Source: an uncultured Methylopila sp. | GTDB lineage: Bacteria > Pseudomonadota > Alphaproteobacteria > Rhizobiales > Methylopilaceae | Assembly (NCBI GenBank): GCA_902168115.1 | Contig: CABHPB010000063.1 | Location: 62,001 to 126,000, forward strand | DNA length: 64,000 nt | Direction of reading: 5' to 3' | In this document: in pieces, positions 26,204-33,847 of the stretch | How positions within the stretch are numbered: position 1 is the first letter of the stretch | How the letters are laid out: each line of letters starts with the position of its first letter | The notes under the pieces: generated by a model | Told to the model about the DNA's origin: nothing | Databases searched by the model: none | What the model saw: only the letters and a program-made list of their open reading frames with translations | Program-made: the position numbers and the translations under genes

Positions 26204-27598
26204 ATGCGGCTCTTGTTTCAGCTGGTGCTGCGGCTCGTCGCGGTGGTCGCGGTCTGTCTCGTCTGCGCGGTCGGCTGGGTGATGGTCGACGCCCATCGCC
26301 AGATCGAGAACCAGACCGCGGCGACCGCCGACCGGGTCGCCCGGGATCTTTCAAACCTCTACTGGCGGGAGATCCTGTGGCGCGGCTCGATGCGCAAGGA
26401 CCTGCTGATGCCCTCGCCGGACTGGCAAACGGTGAACGTGCTGAAGGTCGTCGCGCCCGGCGTCTGCGTCACCTTCGCTCCGGGCAACGCCCCGGCGCGC
26501 ACCATGTGCGGTCAGGAGGAAGGCGTCGGCCGGCAGGCGCCCGGCTGGTTCGAGAACCTCTACGGCGCCCTGTTCAGCCCCCACCAGTCGGTCTCGCGGC
26601 TGCTGACCTTCCGCGAGCGGGAGGCGGGAACGATCACGACATTCGCGGTTCCTGCCGCTGCGCTGAGGCAGGCTTGGGCGCAGATCGTGCTGATGGCCGG
26701 GGTCGCCGCGGCGATGGCGGCGGCGATCTCGCTGCTCGCCGCCATGACGATCGGCCATGCGCTCGCTCCCGCCCGCACGATCGTCTCGGGCCTGAAGCGC
26801 ATCGGAACGGGCGGCCGGCCGGCCCGGCTCCAGGCCGCGGGCGCGCTCGAGTTCCGCGACATCGCCGAGGCCGTCAACGAACTGTCGGACCGCCTCGCCG
26901 AGGCGGCGGCGGCCCGGGCGGAGCTCACCCAGCGCCTGTTCCAGGTGCAGGAGGAGGAGCGCCGCGCCCTCGCCCGCGACCTGCACGACGAGTTCGGGCA
27001 GTGCCTGACCGCCACCGCCGCCCTCGCGGCCTCGATCGAGCAGGCGGCGCCTGCCGACCGGGCCGACCTCACCGAGGACGCGAAGGCCATCGCCCGCATC
27101 CAGAGCCGGATGATGGCGACGCTGAAGTCCGCCCTCGCGCGCCTGCGCAGCCAGGAGATCGAGGAGATCGGCCTCAAGGCGAGCCTCGAACAGCTGGTGT
27201 CCGGCTGGAGCCGGGCCGGCGACGGCGCGGCGCGCACGCGCTACAGTCTAGACGTCGAGGGCGAGATCGCCGCGCTTCCGGAGCCCGTCGCGGTCGGCGT
27301 CTACCGCATCGCGCAGGAGTGCCTGACCAACGCCGCTCGCCACGGCCGGCCGAGCGCGGTGCGGCTGCGTATCGTCGGCGGCGTGGACGCGGTCTCGCTG
27401 TCGGTCGAGGACGACGGCGGCGGCGATCCGACCCATGTCGCGGCGCGCGCCGGCGGCGGCATTCTGGGCATCCGGGAGCGGGTCCGCGCGCTCGGCGGCG
27501 ACGTCGAGATCGGCCTCGCCGCGGGCGCGTCCGGCGTGCGGGTCGCGGCACGTATCCCGCTCGTCGCGTCGGCCTCCGCGCTGCCCGTCGCGGCATGA
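26204..27598 (+). CDS. NarL-type (HisKA_3) sensor histidine kinase
   Basis: A 464-aa kinase with an N-terminal membrane helix (8-28), a periplasmic sensor (about 29-160 with three cysteines), a second helix (about 161-184) and a HAMP-like linker. HisKA_3 follows with phosphoacceptor His261 in ALARDLHDEFGQCL, then HATPase with AQECLTNAARHG, VEDDGGGD and GILGIRERVRALGGDVEIG. The ATG at 26204 has GGGAGGAG upstream. It is translationally coupled (ATGA) to its regulator. Confidence 0.92.
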   Translation: MRLLFQLVLRLVAVVAVCLVCAVGWVMVDAHRQIENQTAATADRVARDLSNLYWREILWRGSMRKDLLMPSPDWQTVNVLKVVAPGVCVTFAPGNAPARTMCGQEEGVGRQAPGWFENLYGALFSPHQSVSRLLTFREREAGTITTFAVPAAALRQAWAQIVLMAGVAAAMAAAISLLAAMTIGHALAPARTIVSGLKRIGTGGRPARLQAAGALEFRDIAEAVNELSDRLAEAAAARAELTQRLFQVQEEERRALARDLHDEFGQCLTATAALAASIEQAAPADRADLTEDAKAIARIQSRMMATLKSALARLRSQEIEEIGLKASLEQLVSGWSRAGDGAARTRYSLDVEGEIAALPEPVAVGVYRIAQECLTNAARHGRPSAVRLRIVGGVDAVSLSVEDDGGGDPTHVAARAGGGILGIRERVRALGGDVEIGLAAGASGVRVAARIPLVASASALPVAA

Positions 27599-28266
27599 CC
27601 AGCCTCGACATCCTGCTGGTCGACGACCATCCGGTCGTCCGAGAGGGCTATCGCAGGCTGCTCGAGCGCCAGCCGGGCTATCGCGTCGTCGCCGAGGCGG
27701 ACGACGCCGCCGCGGCCTACCGCGCCTACAAGGCGGCGCGGCCGGACGTCGTCGTGATGGACCTGTCGCTGCCCGGAGCCAGCGGCGTCGAGGCGGTCCG
27801 CCACATCCGGCAATGGGACCGCGGCGCCCGCATTCTCGTCTTCACGATGCACCAGGGCGCGACCTTCGCCATGAAAGCCTTCGAGGCGGGCGCGCTCGGC
27901 TACGTCACAAAGAGCTCCGCGCCGACGGAGCTCGTGCGTGCGCTCGGCGAAGTCGCGCGCGGCCGGCGCGCCATGTCGGAGGACGTCGCCCGAGAACTTG
28001 CCGTCGACCAGCTCGAGAAGCCGGCCGCTGCCCTCAACGAGCTCGGCCCGCGCGAGACCGAAGTGCTGCGTCTGGTCGCCTCGGGCATGACGACGGAGCG
28101 GATCGCGGCGCTGCTGAACCTCAGCGCCAAGACCGTCCAGAACTATCACTACGCGATCAAGTCCAAGGTCGGCGCGGAGACCGACGCTCAGCTGGTCTGG
28201 CTCGCGCTCGCAACGGGACTGGTTAGCGCCGACGCGACGCCGGCCGAAGCCGGCGCCGCTGACTGA
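27595..28266 (+). CDS. NarL/LuxR-family response regulator
   Basis: A 223-aa regulator with a receiver domain (phosphoacceptor Asp56 in VVVMDLSLPGASG, Lys in YVTKSSAPTEL) and a C-terminal LuxR helix-turn-helix (about 145-205, LGPRETEVLRLVASGMTTERIAALLNLSAKTVQNYHYAIKSKVG). It overlaps the kinase stop by four bases. Its targets are not shown; the divergent SMP-30-like gene is one candidate. Confidence 0.94.
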   Translation: MTSLDILLVDDHPVVREGYRRLLERQPGYRVVAEADDAAAAYRAYKAARPDVVVMDLSLPGASGVEAVRHIRQWDRGARILVFTMHQGATFAMKAFEAGALGYVTKSSAPTELVRALGEVARGRRAMSEDVARELAVDQLEKPAAALNELGPRETEVLRLVASGMTTERIAALLNLSAKTVQNYHYAIKSKVGAETDAQLVWLALATGLVSADATPAEAGAAD

Positions 28267-28275
28267 CGTCAGGCC

Positions 28276-28890
28276 TCAGAGCGCACCGACGAGGGTCGCG
28301 ACTCCCGCAAGCCCAGCCGCGGCGCCGGCGACGCGGGTGACGATCGGGCCGCGGCTTGCGCTGACGCGGCCGATCAGGACGCCGAAGCCGACGCCGGCCG
28401 CATGGAGCAGCGCGGTGGCCAGCATGAAGCCCGCCGCATAGGCCGCGCCCGCCGCCGTCTCGGGCGCTTCCGCGCCGTGGGCGTGCCCGTGGAAGATCGC
28501 GAACAGTCCGACCAGCGCCATGGCAGCCGCGACCGGCGCGCTGAGGCCGAAGGCGACGACCGCGCCGAGCACGATGATCGAAACCGCGATGCCGGTCTCG
28601 ACGAACGGAACCTCGACGCCGGCCATGCCGAGCGCGCCGCCGGCCGCCATCACGAGCACGAAGGTCGCCGGCACCAGCCACATCGCGCGGCCGCCGAGCT
28701 GGAAGGCGAACACGCCGACCATGACCATCGCGAGCACATGGTCGAGACCGCCGATCGGGTGGCCGAAGCCGGCGGTGAAGCCGACCGTGTCGCCGTGGCC
28801 GGTGTGGGCGAAGGCGACCGAGGGGACGAGCGCCGCGGCGAGGCCCAGAAGGCCAAGAACCGGCGCGGTGCGGAGAAGACGGAGGGTCAT
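28276..28890 (-). CDS. hupE: HupE/UreJ-family nickel permease
   Basis: A 204-aa membrane protein: signal-like first segment ending PSVAFA, then the family motif HTGHGDTVGFTAGFGHPIGGLDHVLAMVMVGVFAFQLGG and a second His motif AIFHGHAHGAEAPETA, with about six further helices. HupE/UreJ proteins take up nickel for hydrogenase or urease. AGGAG upstream supports the ATG at 28890. It is the last gene of the guanidine operon, 17 bases after the His-rich gene, so it probably supplies nickel to GdmH and to urease. Confidence 0.9.
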   Translation of the reverse strand: MTLRLLRTAPVLGLLGLAAALVPSVAFAHTGHGDTVGFTAGFGHPIGGLDHVLAMVMVGVFAFQLGGRAMWLVPATFVLVMAAGGALGMAGVEVPFVETGIAVSIIVLGAVVAFGLSAPVAAAMALVGLFAIFHGHAHGAEAPETAAGAAYAAGFMLATALLHAAGVGFGVLIGRVSASRGPIVTRVAGAAAGLAGVATLVGAL

Positions 28891-28907
28891 GGACTTGCTC
28901 CTGGAGA

Positions 28908-29471
28908 TCATGCGTCGCGCGCGGGGGCGCGGGTTTCGAACTGGGACGCCTCGGTGCGGTCTGCGAGCGACCGGGCGGTAGCGAAATCAAGCCGTTGGAC
29001 GGAAGAGCCGTCGTGGAACACGAAGGCCAGGCGCCGCCTGCGCGACGTCATCTTGGCCGGCAGCGGATCGTAGCGCACCCCCTGCCCGCCGAGCAGCGGC
29101 GCGACCGCGCCGACGTCGACGAAATCCTCAGTCTCGACGCGCAGCAGGTGATAGCGCCTGCCGGACGCATCCTCGCCGACGAACGGCACGCCCGCGACGC
29201 GCAGGAAGCTCGTCACGTCGCTCGCGCTCGAAAACGCCTCTACGAAGGCCGCCTCCACAAGGTCGAGGTCGGTGCTGCGCGGGTCTTCCGGCTCGCGCGC
29301 ATGACCGTGTGGCAGGTGCGGCGTCTGCCACTGCACCGTCTTGCCCGCGGGCTGGTTGTGCCCCGGCCCGTGGGAGTGGGAGTGCGAATGGCTGTGCGAA
29401 TGCGATGAAGCGTGAGCGTGCGAATGCCCGCCCCCGCCATAGTCGTGATGGTGATCGTGGCCGTTGTGCAT
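28908..29471 (-). CDS. His-rich protein of the guanidine operon, candidate nickel chaperone
   Basis: A 187-aa protein with an extremely His-rich N-terminus (residues 1-60: HDHHHDYGGGGHSHAHASSHSHSHSHS and PHLPHGH) suited to nickel binding or storage. A compact soluble domain follows (about 70-187: DLDLVEAAFVEAFSSASDVTSFLRVAGVPFVGE... LRVETEDFVDVGAVAPLLGG... RRRRLAFVFHDGSSVQRLDFATARSL). I do not recognise that domain; it is not UreE, HypA or HypB. It lies two bases after gdmH and before hupE. GdmH enzymes need nickel maturation, usually by HypA/HypB, which are absent here, so this may be a substitute. Inference. Confidence 0.75.
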   Translation of the reverse strand: MHNGHDHHHDYGGGGHSHAHASSHSHSHSHSHSHGPGHNQPAGKTVQWQTPHLPHGHAREPEDPRSTDLDLVEAAFVEAFSSASDVTSFLRVAGVPFVGEDASGRRYHLLRVETEDFVDVGAVAPLLGGQGVRYDPLPAKMTSRRRRLAFVFHDGSSVQRLDFATARSLADRTEASQFETRAPARDA

Positions 29472-29473
29472 GG

Positions 29474-30679
29474 TCAGAAGCTCACCGGCTTGTCGATGAT
29501 CGACTTGTGCTTGCCGAGCGTGCCGTGCGCCACCATCGAGCCGAGCGCCTCGACGATCACGCGGGTGCCGAACAGGGCGGTGATGTCCGAGGTGTCGTAG
29601 GGCGGCGAGACCTCGACGACCTCGAACCCGCAGATCCCGGGGGCGCAGACGAGGCCGAGGATCTTCAGCGCCTCGCGCGGCAGGAAGCCGCCCGGCTCCG
29701 GCCATCCGGTGCCGGGCACGAAACCGCAGTCGATCGAGTCGACGTCGAAGGAGATGTAGACCGCGTCGGTCCCCTCCCATGCGAGGTCGAGCGCGATCTC
29801 GGCGGTCTTCTCGAGGCCGAACTTCTCGATGTCCTCGATCGTCAGCACGTTGGTCTCGCGCCGCCGCCCTTCCGCCACGCCGTATCGCGGCACCTGCCAT
29901 CCGCCGATGCCGAGCTGGACGAGGTTCTTCGGCGAGACGTTCGGCAGATTCGTCGCCCAGAACCAGGGCGTCGTGTGCATCCGCTCGTCGAGATCCTTCT
30001 CCTGGATGTCGATGTGACGGTCGAAATGGATGATGCCGATCTTCTTCGAGGTGCATTCGGCGATGCCGCGCACACACGGAAAGCCGATCGAGTGGTCGCC
30101 GCCGATCATCACCGGCAGCGCGCCGGACGAGGCGACGTGGGAGACGCCGCGGGTGATCTGGTCGAAGGACTTTTCGAGGTTCGCGGGGATCGTGAAGACG
30201 TCGCCGGCGTCGCACAGCGTCATCTGCTCGCGCAGGTCGATGCCCATCTCGTAGTTGTACGGCGTGTAGAGCGCCGAGATGCGCCGCACGCCCTGCGGCC
30301 CGAAGCGGGTGCCGGGGCGGTAGGTGGTGCCGCTGTCGAACGGGATGCCGAGCACCGCGGCGTCGTACTTGCCGACGTCGCGGACATTCTCGACATACGG
30401 CGCCTTCATGAAGGTGTTGATGCCCGCGAAATGCGGGAGCTCGCCGCGCGCGAAGGTCGGGATCGTCTTGTCGGTGATCGAGTCCGCGCCGGGCAGGCCC
30501 ATCTCGAGCGCCCACTGCTGCTCCTTGCGCCAGGCCGTCTCGGGAAGGTCCTTCTCCTTGTCGAGCGCCTTCCAGCCTTGCGTCTCCATCTTGGAGAAGT
30601 CGGGGTGATGGCGGCGCAGTCGTTCGCGCGAGGCGCTGAGGCCGGCGACGCGGTGGCGGCGCTGGATTGGAGGAATCAT
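29474..30679 (-). CDS. gdmH: Nickel-dependent guanidine hydrolase (GdmH-type ureohydrolase)
   Basis: A 401-aa arginase/agmatinase-fold enzyme. Metal ligands are visible at His196 (MIGGDHSIG), Asp220/His222/Asp224 (HFDRHID, where agmatinases usually have DAH) and Asp312/Asp314 (SFDVDSID). The DRHID...DERMHTTPWFWATN and VPGTGWPEPGG blocks and the long N-terminus match the cyanobacterial guanidine hydrolase Sll1077 as I recall it, more than true agmatinases. It would convert guanidine to urea and ammonia. The riboswitch, ABC importer, nickel genes and adjacent urease all agree. Automated annotation would likely call it agmatinase. Confidence 0.88.
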   Translation of the reverse strand: MIPPIQRRHRVAGLSASRERLRRHHPDFSKMETQGWKALDKEKDLPETAWRKEQQWALEMGLPGADSITDKTIPTFARGELPHFAGINTFMKAPYVENVRDVGKYDAAVLGIPFDSGTTYRPGTRFGPQGVRRISALYTPYNYEMGIDLREQMTLCDAGDVFTIPANLEKSFDQITRGVSHVASSGALPVMIGGDHSIGFPCVRGIAECTSKKIGIIHFDRHIDIQEKDLDERMHTTPWFWATNLPNVSPKNLVQLGIGGWQVPRYGVAEGRRRETNVLTIEDIEKFGLEKTAEIALDLAWEGTDAVYISFDVDSIDCGFVPGTGWPEPGGFLPREALKILGLVCAPGICGFEVVEVSPPYDTSDITALFGTRVIVEALGSMVAHGTLGKHKSIIDKPVSF

Positions 30680-30758
30680 TCGGCTTCTCCTTGGGTAAGG
30701 CTGGCCGTCTTCCCGAGCGAGTTCGGGAACGTCATCAGCGGGGAATCGTCAAGCCGCC

Positions 30759-31532
30759 TCAACGGGCGGCTTCCGCGTGCTTCTTCGGAAAGCCCAGGAC
30801 CGGGACCGGTCCGTGGCGGGTGAGGTCGAGGTCGTAGGTGACGCGCGCGCCGAAGCGGCCCGGCGCCTGCGGATCGTGCCGAACCTTGTCGAAGGCGACG
30901 ACCCGCGTTCCGAGGTTGAAGGCCTCCTTCAGGTCGTGCGTGACCATGATGACGGTCATGCCGAGCCGCTCCCAGAGCGGCTTCAGCAGAGCGTGCATCT
31001 GGGCGCGGGTGCCCGGGTCGAGCGCGCCGAAGGGCTCGTCGAGCAGCAGCACCTTCGGGTCCTTGGCGAGCGCCTGCGCGATGGCGAGGCGCTGCTGCAT
31101 GCCGCCGGACAGCGCGCTCGGATGCTTGTCGCGATGCGGGCCGAGGCCGACCGCCGTCACCAGCTCCTCGCTCTTCTCCAGCGCCCGGCGCCGCGCCGCG
31201 CCGAACAGCCGTCCCAGCACCCTGGACTGGCCGAGCTCGTAGGCGAGCAGAACGTTGCCGAGCACGGTGAGGTGCGGAAAGACCGAGTAGCGCTGGAACA
31301 CGACGCCGCGGTCGGCGTCAGGCTCGACCGGCAGCGGCTTGCCGGCGAGCAGCAGCGTTCCGCGAGATGGGCGGTCCTGCCCGAGCACCATGCGCAAGAA
31401 GGTGCTCTTGCCGCAGCCCGAAGGGCCGACGACGGAGAGGAACGAGCCGGAGGCTACCTCGAGATTGAGGTTCTCGATCACGATCTGGTCGCCGAACTCG
31501 GCCCAGACGTTCTGGACGGAGATCGCGCTCAT
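30759..31532 (-). CDS. ABC transporter ATPase of the guanidine operon (NitT/TauT type)
   Basis: A 257-aa ATPase with Walker A VVGPSGCGKSTF, signature LSGGMQQRLAIAQAL, Walker B VLLLDEPFGALD and switch His in MVTHDLKEAFNLG. It belongs to the nitrate/sulfonate/taurine branch, the same as the transporter linked to gdmH in Synechocystis. Its start overlaps the permease stop by four bases; 79 bases separate it from gdmH. It probably energises guanidine uptake. Confidence 0.9.
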   Translation of the reverse strand: MSAISVQNVWAEFGDQIVIENLNLEVASGSFLSVVGPSGCGKSTFLRMVLGQDRPSRGTLLLAGKPLPVEPDADRGVVFQRYSVFPHLTVLGNVLLAYELGQSRVLGRLFGAARRRALEKSEELVTAVGLGPHRDKHPSALSGGMQQRLAIAQALAKDPKVLLLDEPFGALDPGTRAQMHALLKPLWERLGMTVIMVTHDLKEAFNLGTRVVAFDKVRHDPQAPGRFGARVTYDLDLTRHGPVPVLGFPKKHAEAAR

Positions 31533-32350
31533 CGCCGCTCCCCAACATAGGCCCAGGCGAAGGCCGAGCGCGCGAGCCTGGCGAGCAGCAGGTCCAGCAC
31601 GAAGGCGATCAGGGTGATCCAGGCGACGTAAGGCAGGATCACGTCCATCGCGAGATAGCGGCGCACCAGGAAGATGCGGTAGCCGAGCCCGCTGTCGGAG
31701 GCGATGGCCTCGGCCGCGATCAGGAAGAGGAAGGCGGGCCCGATCTGCAGCCGCACCAGCTCGATCAGCCGCGGCAGCACCTGCGGCAGCACCACCCGCA
31801 CGATCGTCGTCCAGGTAGAGGCCCCGAGCGTCTGCGCCTTCACGAGCTGCTCGGTCGGGATCGACTGCACGGTCATGGCGATGTCGCGCACGATCGGCGG
31901 CGCGACGCCGATCACGATCAGGATGACCTTCGACAGCTCGCCGAGGCCGAAGATGATGAACAGGATGGGCAGGATGGCCATCGGCGGGATCATCGAGATC
32001 ACCGCGACCAGCGCCCCTCCGCCTGCTCCGACCACCGGGAGCACGCCAAGCGCGACGCCGAGCACGAGGCCCGCCAGCGTCGCGAAGCCGAGGCCGAGCG
32101 CCAGCCGCTGCAGGCTCGCGAGGGTGTCGGCCACGAGCGTGATCTCGCCCGTCCGCTTGTCCGGCTCGAACGCCATGCGGGACGTCGTCGCCGCCATTTC
32201 CGAGACCGGCGGCAGCAGCTTGTCGTTCGGGTTCGCGGCGCGACGCTCCGCCGACCCGAGGACGTAGACGGCGGCGAGGATCAGGAAGGGCACGATCGCC
32301 AGAAGCAACCGCCCTCCCCGGCCCGGCCGAACGTTCATCGCACGACGCAT
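31529..32350 (-). CDS. ABC transporter permease of the guanidine operon
   Basis: A 273-aa inner-membrane protein with six predicted helices and the NitT/TauT-type EAA loop (EQLVKAQTLGASTWTTIVRVVLPQVLPRLIELVRL). An extended periplasmic stretch follows the first helix (GSAERRAANPNDKLLPPVSEM). Encoded between the binding protein and the ATPase. Substrate inferred as guanidine from the riboswitch and gdmH. Confidence 0.9.
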   Translation of the reverse strand: MRRAMNVRPGRGGRLLLAIVPFLILAAVYVLGSAERRAANPNDKLLPPVSEMAATTSRMAFEPDKRTGEITLVADTLASLQRLALGLGFATLAGLVLGVALGVLPVVGAGGGALVAVISMIPPMAILPILFIIFGLGELSKVILIVIGVAPPIVRDIAMTVQSIPTEQLVKAQTLGASTWTTIVRVVLPQVLPRLIELVRLQIGPAFLFLIAAEAIASDSGLGYRIFLVRRYLAMDVILPYVAWITLIAFVLDLLLARLARSAFAWAYVGERR

Positions 32351-32447
32351 CGATCCCCCTCTAAGCCAAGCTGCGGCCAGCGCCGGCGACGGGTCCTCCG
32401 GTCAGGACGGAGGACCGCCGATCGGCGCTGAGGCGCGTCCTGACGGC

Positions 32448-33512
32448 TCACAGCTTGCCGTCGGCCGCCATCTTCATGAAGGTCGGGTCGAAGCGCAGCT
32501 TGACGTTCTTCTCGTCGCCGAGGGTCTTGCCGCCGGCGAAGGCGATCCCGACCGCGTCCTTCGACTTCGCGCCCTCGCCGAGCAGGCCGTGCTCGAAGGA
32601 GAAGCTGCGCACGAGGTCCATGGTCTTCACGAGGTCCGGGCTTTCGGTGAAGGCGACCGCGTCCGCCGAGCTGGAGAACAGCTTGGTCGCCGCGAGCTGG
32701 GCGTCGAAGCCGGCGAGGTCCGTGCCGGACAGCTTGGCCATCGCCTCGCGGGCCTCCTTGCCGCCGGCGCCCGCCATCGCCTTCATCGTGTCGTACCAGA
32801 TCCCGGCCAGCGCCTTGCCGAAGTCCGGATTGTCCTTGAGCGTCTCGGTGTTGACGCCCAGCGTGTCGATGATCTCGCCGGGGATCTTGGAGCTGTCGAA
32901 CAGCTCGCTCGCGCCGGGCTCGGCCTTCACCTCGGCGAGCAGCGGGTTCCAGGTGACGACCTGCTCGACGTCGGGCGCTTTGAAGGCGCCCACGATGTCG
33001 GCGTCGGAGGTGTTGATCACCTTGACGTCCTTCTCGCTCATGCCGTTGGCCTCGAGCGCGCGGGCGAGCAGGTAGTGGGAGACCGAGAGCTCGACCAGGT
33101 TGATGCTCTTGCCCTTGAGCTCCTTGAGCGACTTCGCCTTCTTCGAGATGATGCCGTCGTTGCCGTTGGAGAAGTCGCCGACGATGATCGCCGTGGTGTC
33201 GACGCCGCCCGCGGCCGGGATCGTGAGCGCGTCCATGTTGGTCAGCGTCACGCCGTCGAACTTGCCGGCGGTGTACTGGTTGATCGACTCCACGTAGTCG
33301 TTGATCTGGGTGACCTTGATCTCGATGCTGTATTTGTCGGCCCACTTCTTCACGATGCCGGCGTCGGCCGCGTAGGGCCACGGCATCCAGCCGACATAGA
33401 TGGTCCAGGCGATCTCGAAGCTCTTCTTCGGCGCGGCCTCGGCCGGCGCGACGATCGCGGCGGACGAGAGGGCGGCGGCGACGGCGACGGAGGCGATCAG
33501 GCGGCGCAGCAT
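32448..33512 (-). CDS. ABC transporter substrate-binding protein, probable guanidine binder
   Basis: About 354 aa with a signal peptide (MLRRLIASVAVAAALSSAAIVAPAEA) and a NitT/TauT-type periplasmic fold (FEIAWTIYVGWMPWPYAADAGIVKKWADKY; FDGVTLTNMDALTIPAAGGVDTTAIIVGDFSNGNDGII). The aromatic-rich GWMPWPYAADAG stretch could line a small cation pocket. First gene behind the guanidine-I riboswitch. The ATG at 33512 has GGGGAG upstream; the frame extends to 33755 only by passing through the riboswitch, so that start is rejected. Confidence 0.9.
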   Translation of the reverse strand: MLRRLIASVAVAAALSSAAIVAPAEAAPKKSFEIAWTIYVGWMPWPYAADAGIVKKWADKYSIEIKVTQINDYVESINQYTAGKFDGVTLTNMDALTIPAAGGVDTTAIIVGDFSNGNDGIISKKAKSLKELKGKSINLVELSVSHYLLARALEANGMSEKDVKVINTSDADIVGAFKAPDVEQVVTWNPLLAEVKAEPGASELFDSSKIPGEIIDTLGVNTETLKDNPDFGKALAGIWYDTMKAMAGAGGKEAREAMAKLSGTDLAGFDAQLAATKLFSSSADAVAFTESPDLVKTMDLVRSFSFEHGLLGEGAKSKDAVGIAFAGGKTLGDEKNVKLRFDPTFMKMAADGKL

Positions 33513-33569
33513 GCGGACTCCCCGGTTCGTGGCGGCGGGCGTCCTCGCTCCGCGCCTGTGATCCAAAGA

Positions 33570-33606
33570 GTTCGCCGCAACAGGAGGTCGGTCCGCGGCG
33601 GCGAAC
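33570..33606 (-). promoter_or_regulatory. Hairpin downstream of the riboswitch aptamer (possible expression platform)
   Basis: On the minus strand GTTCGCCGC and GCGGCGAAC form a perfect 9-bp stem with a 19-base loop. The loop holds GACCTCC, which can pair with GGAGGTC at the 3' edge of the aptamer (33616-33622). These two pairings may compete, a layout expected of a switch. Only TCTTT follows the stem, so a classical terminator is not assured. Confidence 0.45.
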
Positions 33607-33615
33607 CCGTGCAGT

Positions 33616-33720
33616 GACCTCCCGGGATTTTGTCCCGCCGTGTCTTCAGGCCTGGAAAGTCGCCTGAAGCGCGTCTCTCGGACCAGCGCCGCCGAACGAA
33701 GCGGCCGGAACCCTAGACGC
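33616..33720 (-). promoter_or_regulatory. Guanidine-I (ykkC) riboswitch aptamer
   Basis: Read on the minus strand, the conserved blocks appear in the right order: CTAGGGTTCCG (33716-33706), TGGTCCGAGAGA (near 33686-33674), and ACGGCGGGACAAAATCCCGG followed by GAGG (33642-33619). GCGTCT (33720-33715) pairs with AGACGC (33676-33671) to close the first stem, and CTTCAGGC pairs with GCCTGAAG in the linker hairpin. These match the guanidine-I class. It lies about 100 bases before the binding-protein ATG and would turn the operon on when guanidine is present. Confidence 0.92.
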
Positions 33721-33738
33721 GCTGCACGCCGGTTTGAG

Positions 33739-33754
33739 AGCAAGCCGCATGCCA
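33739..33754 (-). promoter_or_regulatory. Putative sigma-54 promoter of the guanidine operon
   Basis: On the minus strand TGGCATG-N4-TTGCT matches the -24/-12 consensus with correct GG-GC spacing of 12. The predicted start, near 33729, lies about nine bases before the first riboswitch stem. That fit between promoter and RNA supports both calls and implies nitrogen-limitation control. Confidence 0.65.
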
Positions 33755-33794
33755 TGCGCTGAAGGCGCCCTGACCGTCGCCAGCTTCAGCCGAA

Positions 33795-33810
33795 GCGCAT
33801 AGATCTGCGC
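33795..33810. promoter_or_regulatory. Palindrome GCGCA-N6-TGCGC, candidate enhancer site
   Basis: A perfect 5-base dyad with six-base spacer, similar in layout to NtrC sites (GCAC-type arms), lying between the two divergent sigma-54 type promoters, about 50 bases upstream of the guanidine-operon promoter. The arms deviate from the NtrC consensus. Confidence 0.3.
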
Positions 33811-33828
33811 GCTCAACGGACGATCAAC

Positions 33829-33847
33829 TGCGCTCACTCGTGAGGCA
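33829..33847. promoter_or_regulatory. Dyad TGCGCTCA-N4-TGAGGCA, candidate enhancer site
   Basis: An imperfect inverted repeat between the divergent sigma-54 type promoters, about 80-100 bases from each, which is the usual enhancer distance. It may bind NtrC or another activator. The AT-rich run just after it (33861-33880) could ease bending. Apart from the sites listed, no gene is visible in the interval 33513-34011. Confidence 0.3.

Noticed and set aside
29472-30515. Fusion of the His-rich protein with an upstream open frame overlapping gdmH
   Set aside because: The upstream part is the antisense-frame shadow of gdmH, Arg/His-rich without domain; the ATG at 29471 right after the gdmH stop is the natural start.
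30680-30772. Hairpin AAGCCGCC/GGCGGCTT near the end of the guanidine ATPase gene as a terminator
   Set aside because: It lies across the end of the coding sequence, has no T-run, and the operon clearly continues into gdmH.
33513-33755. N-terminal extension of the guanidine-operon binding protein
   Set aside because: The extension would translate the riboswitch; the start at 33512 begins a normal signal peptide.
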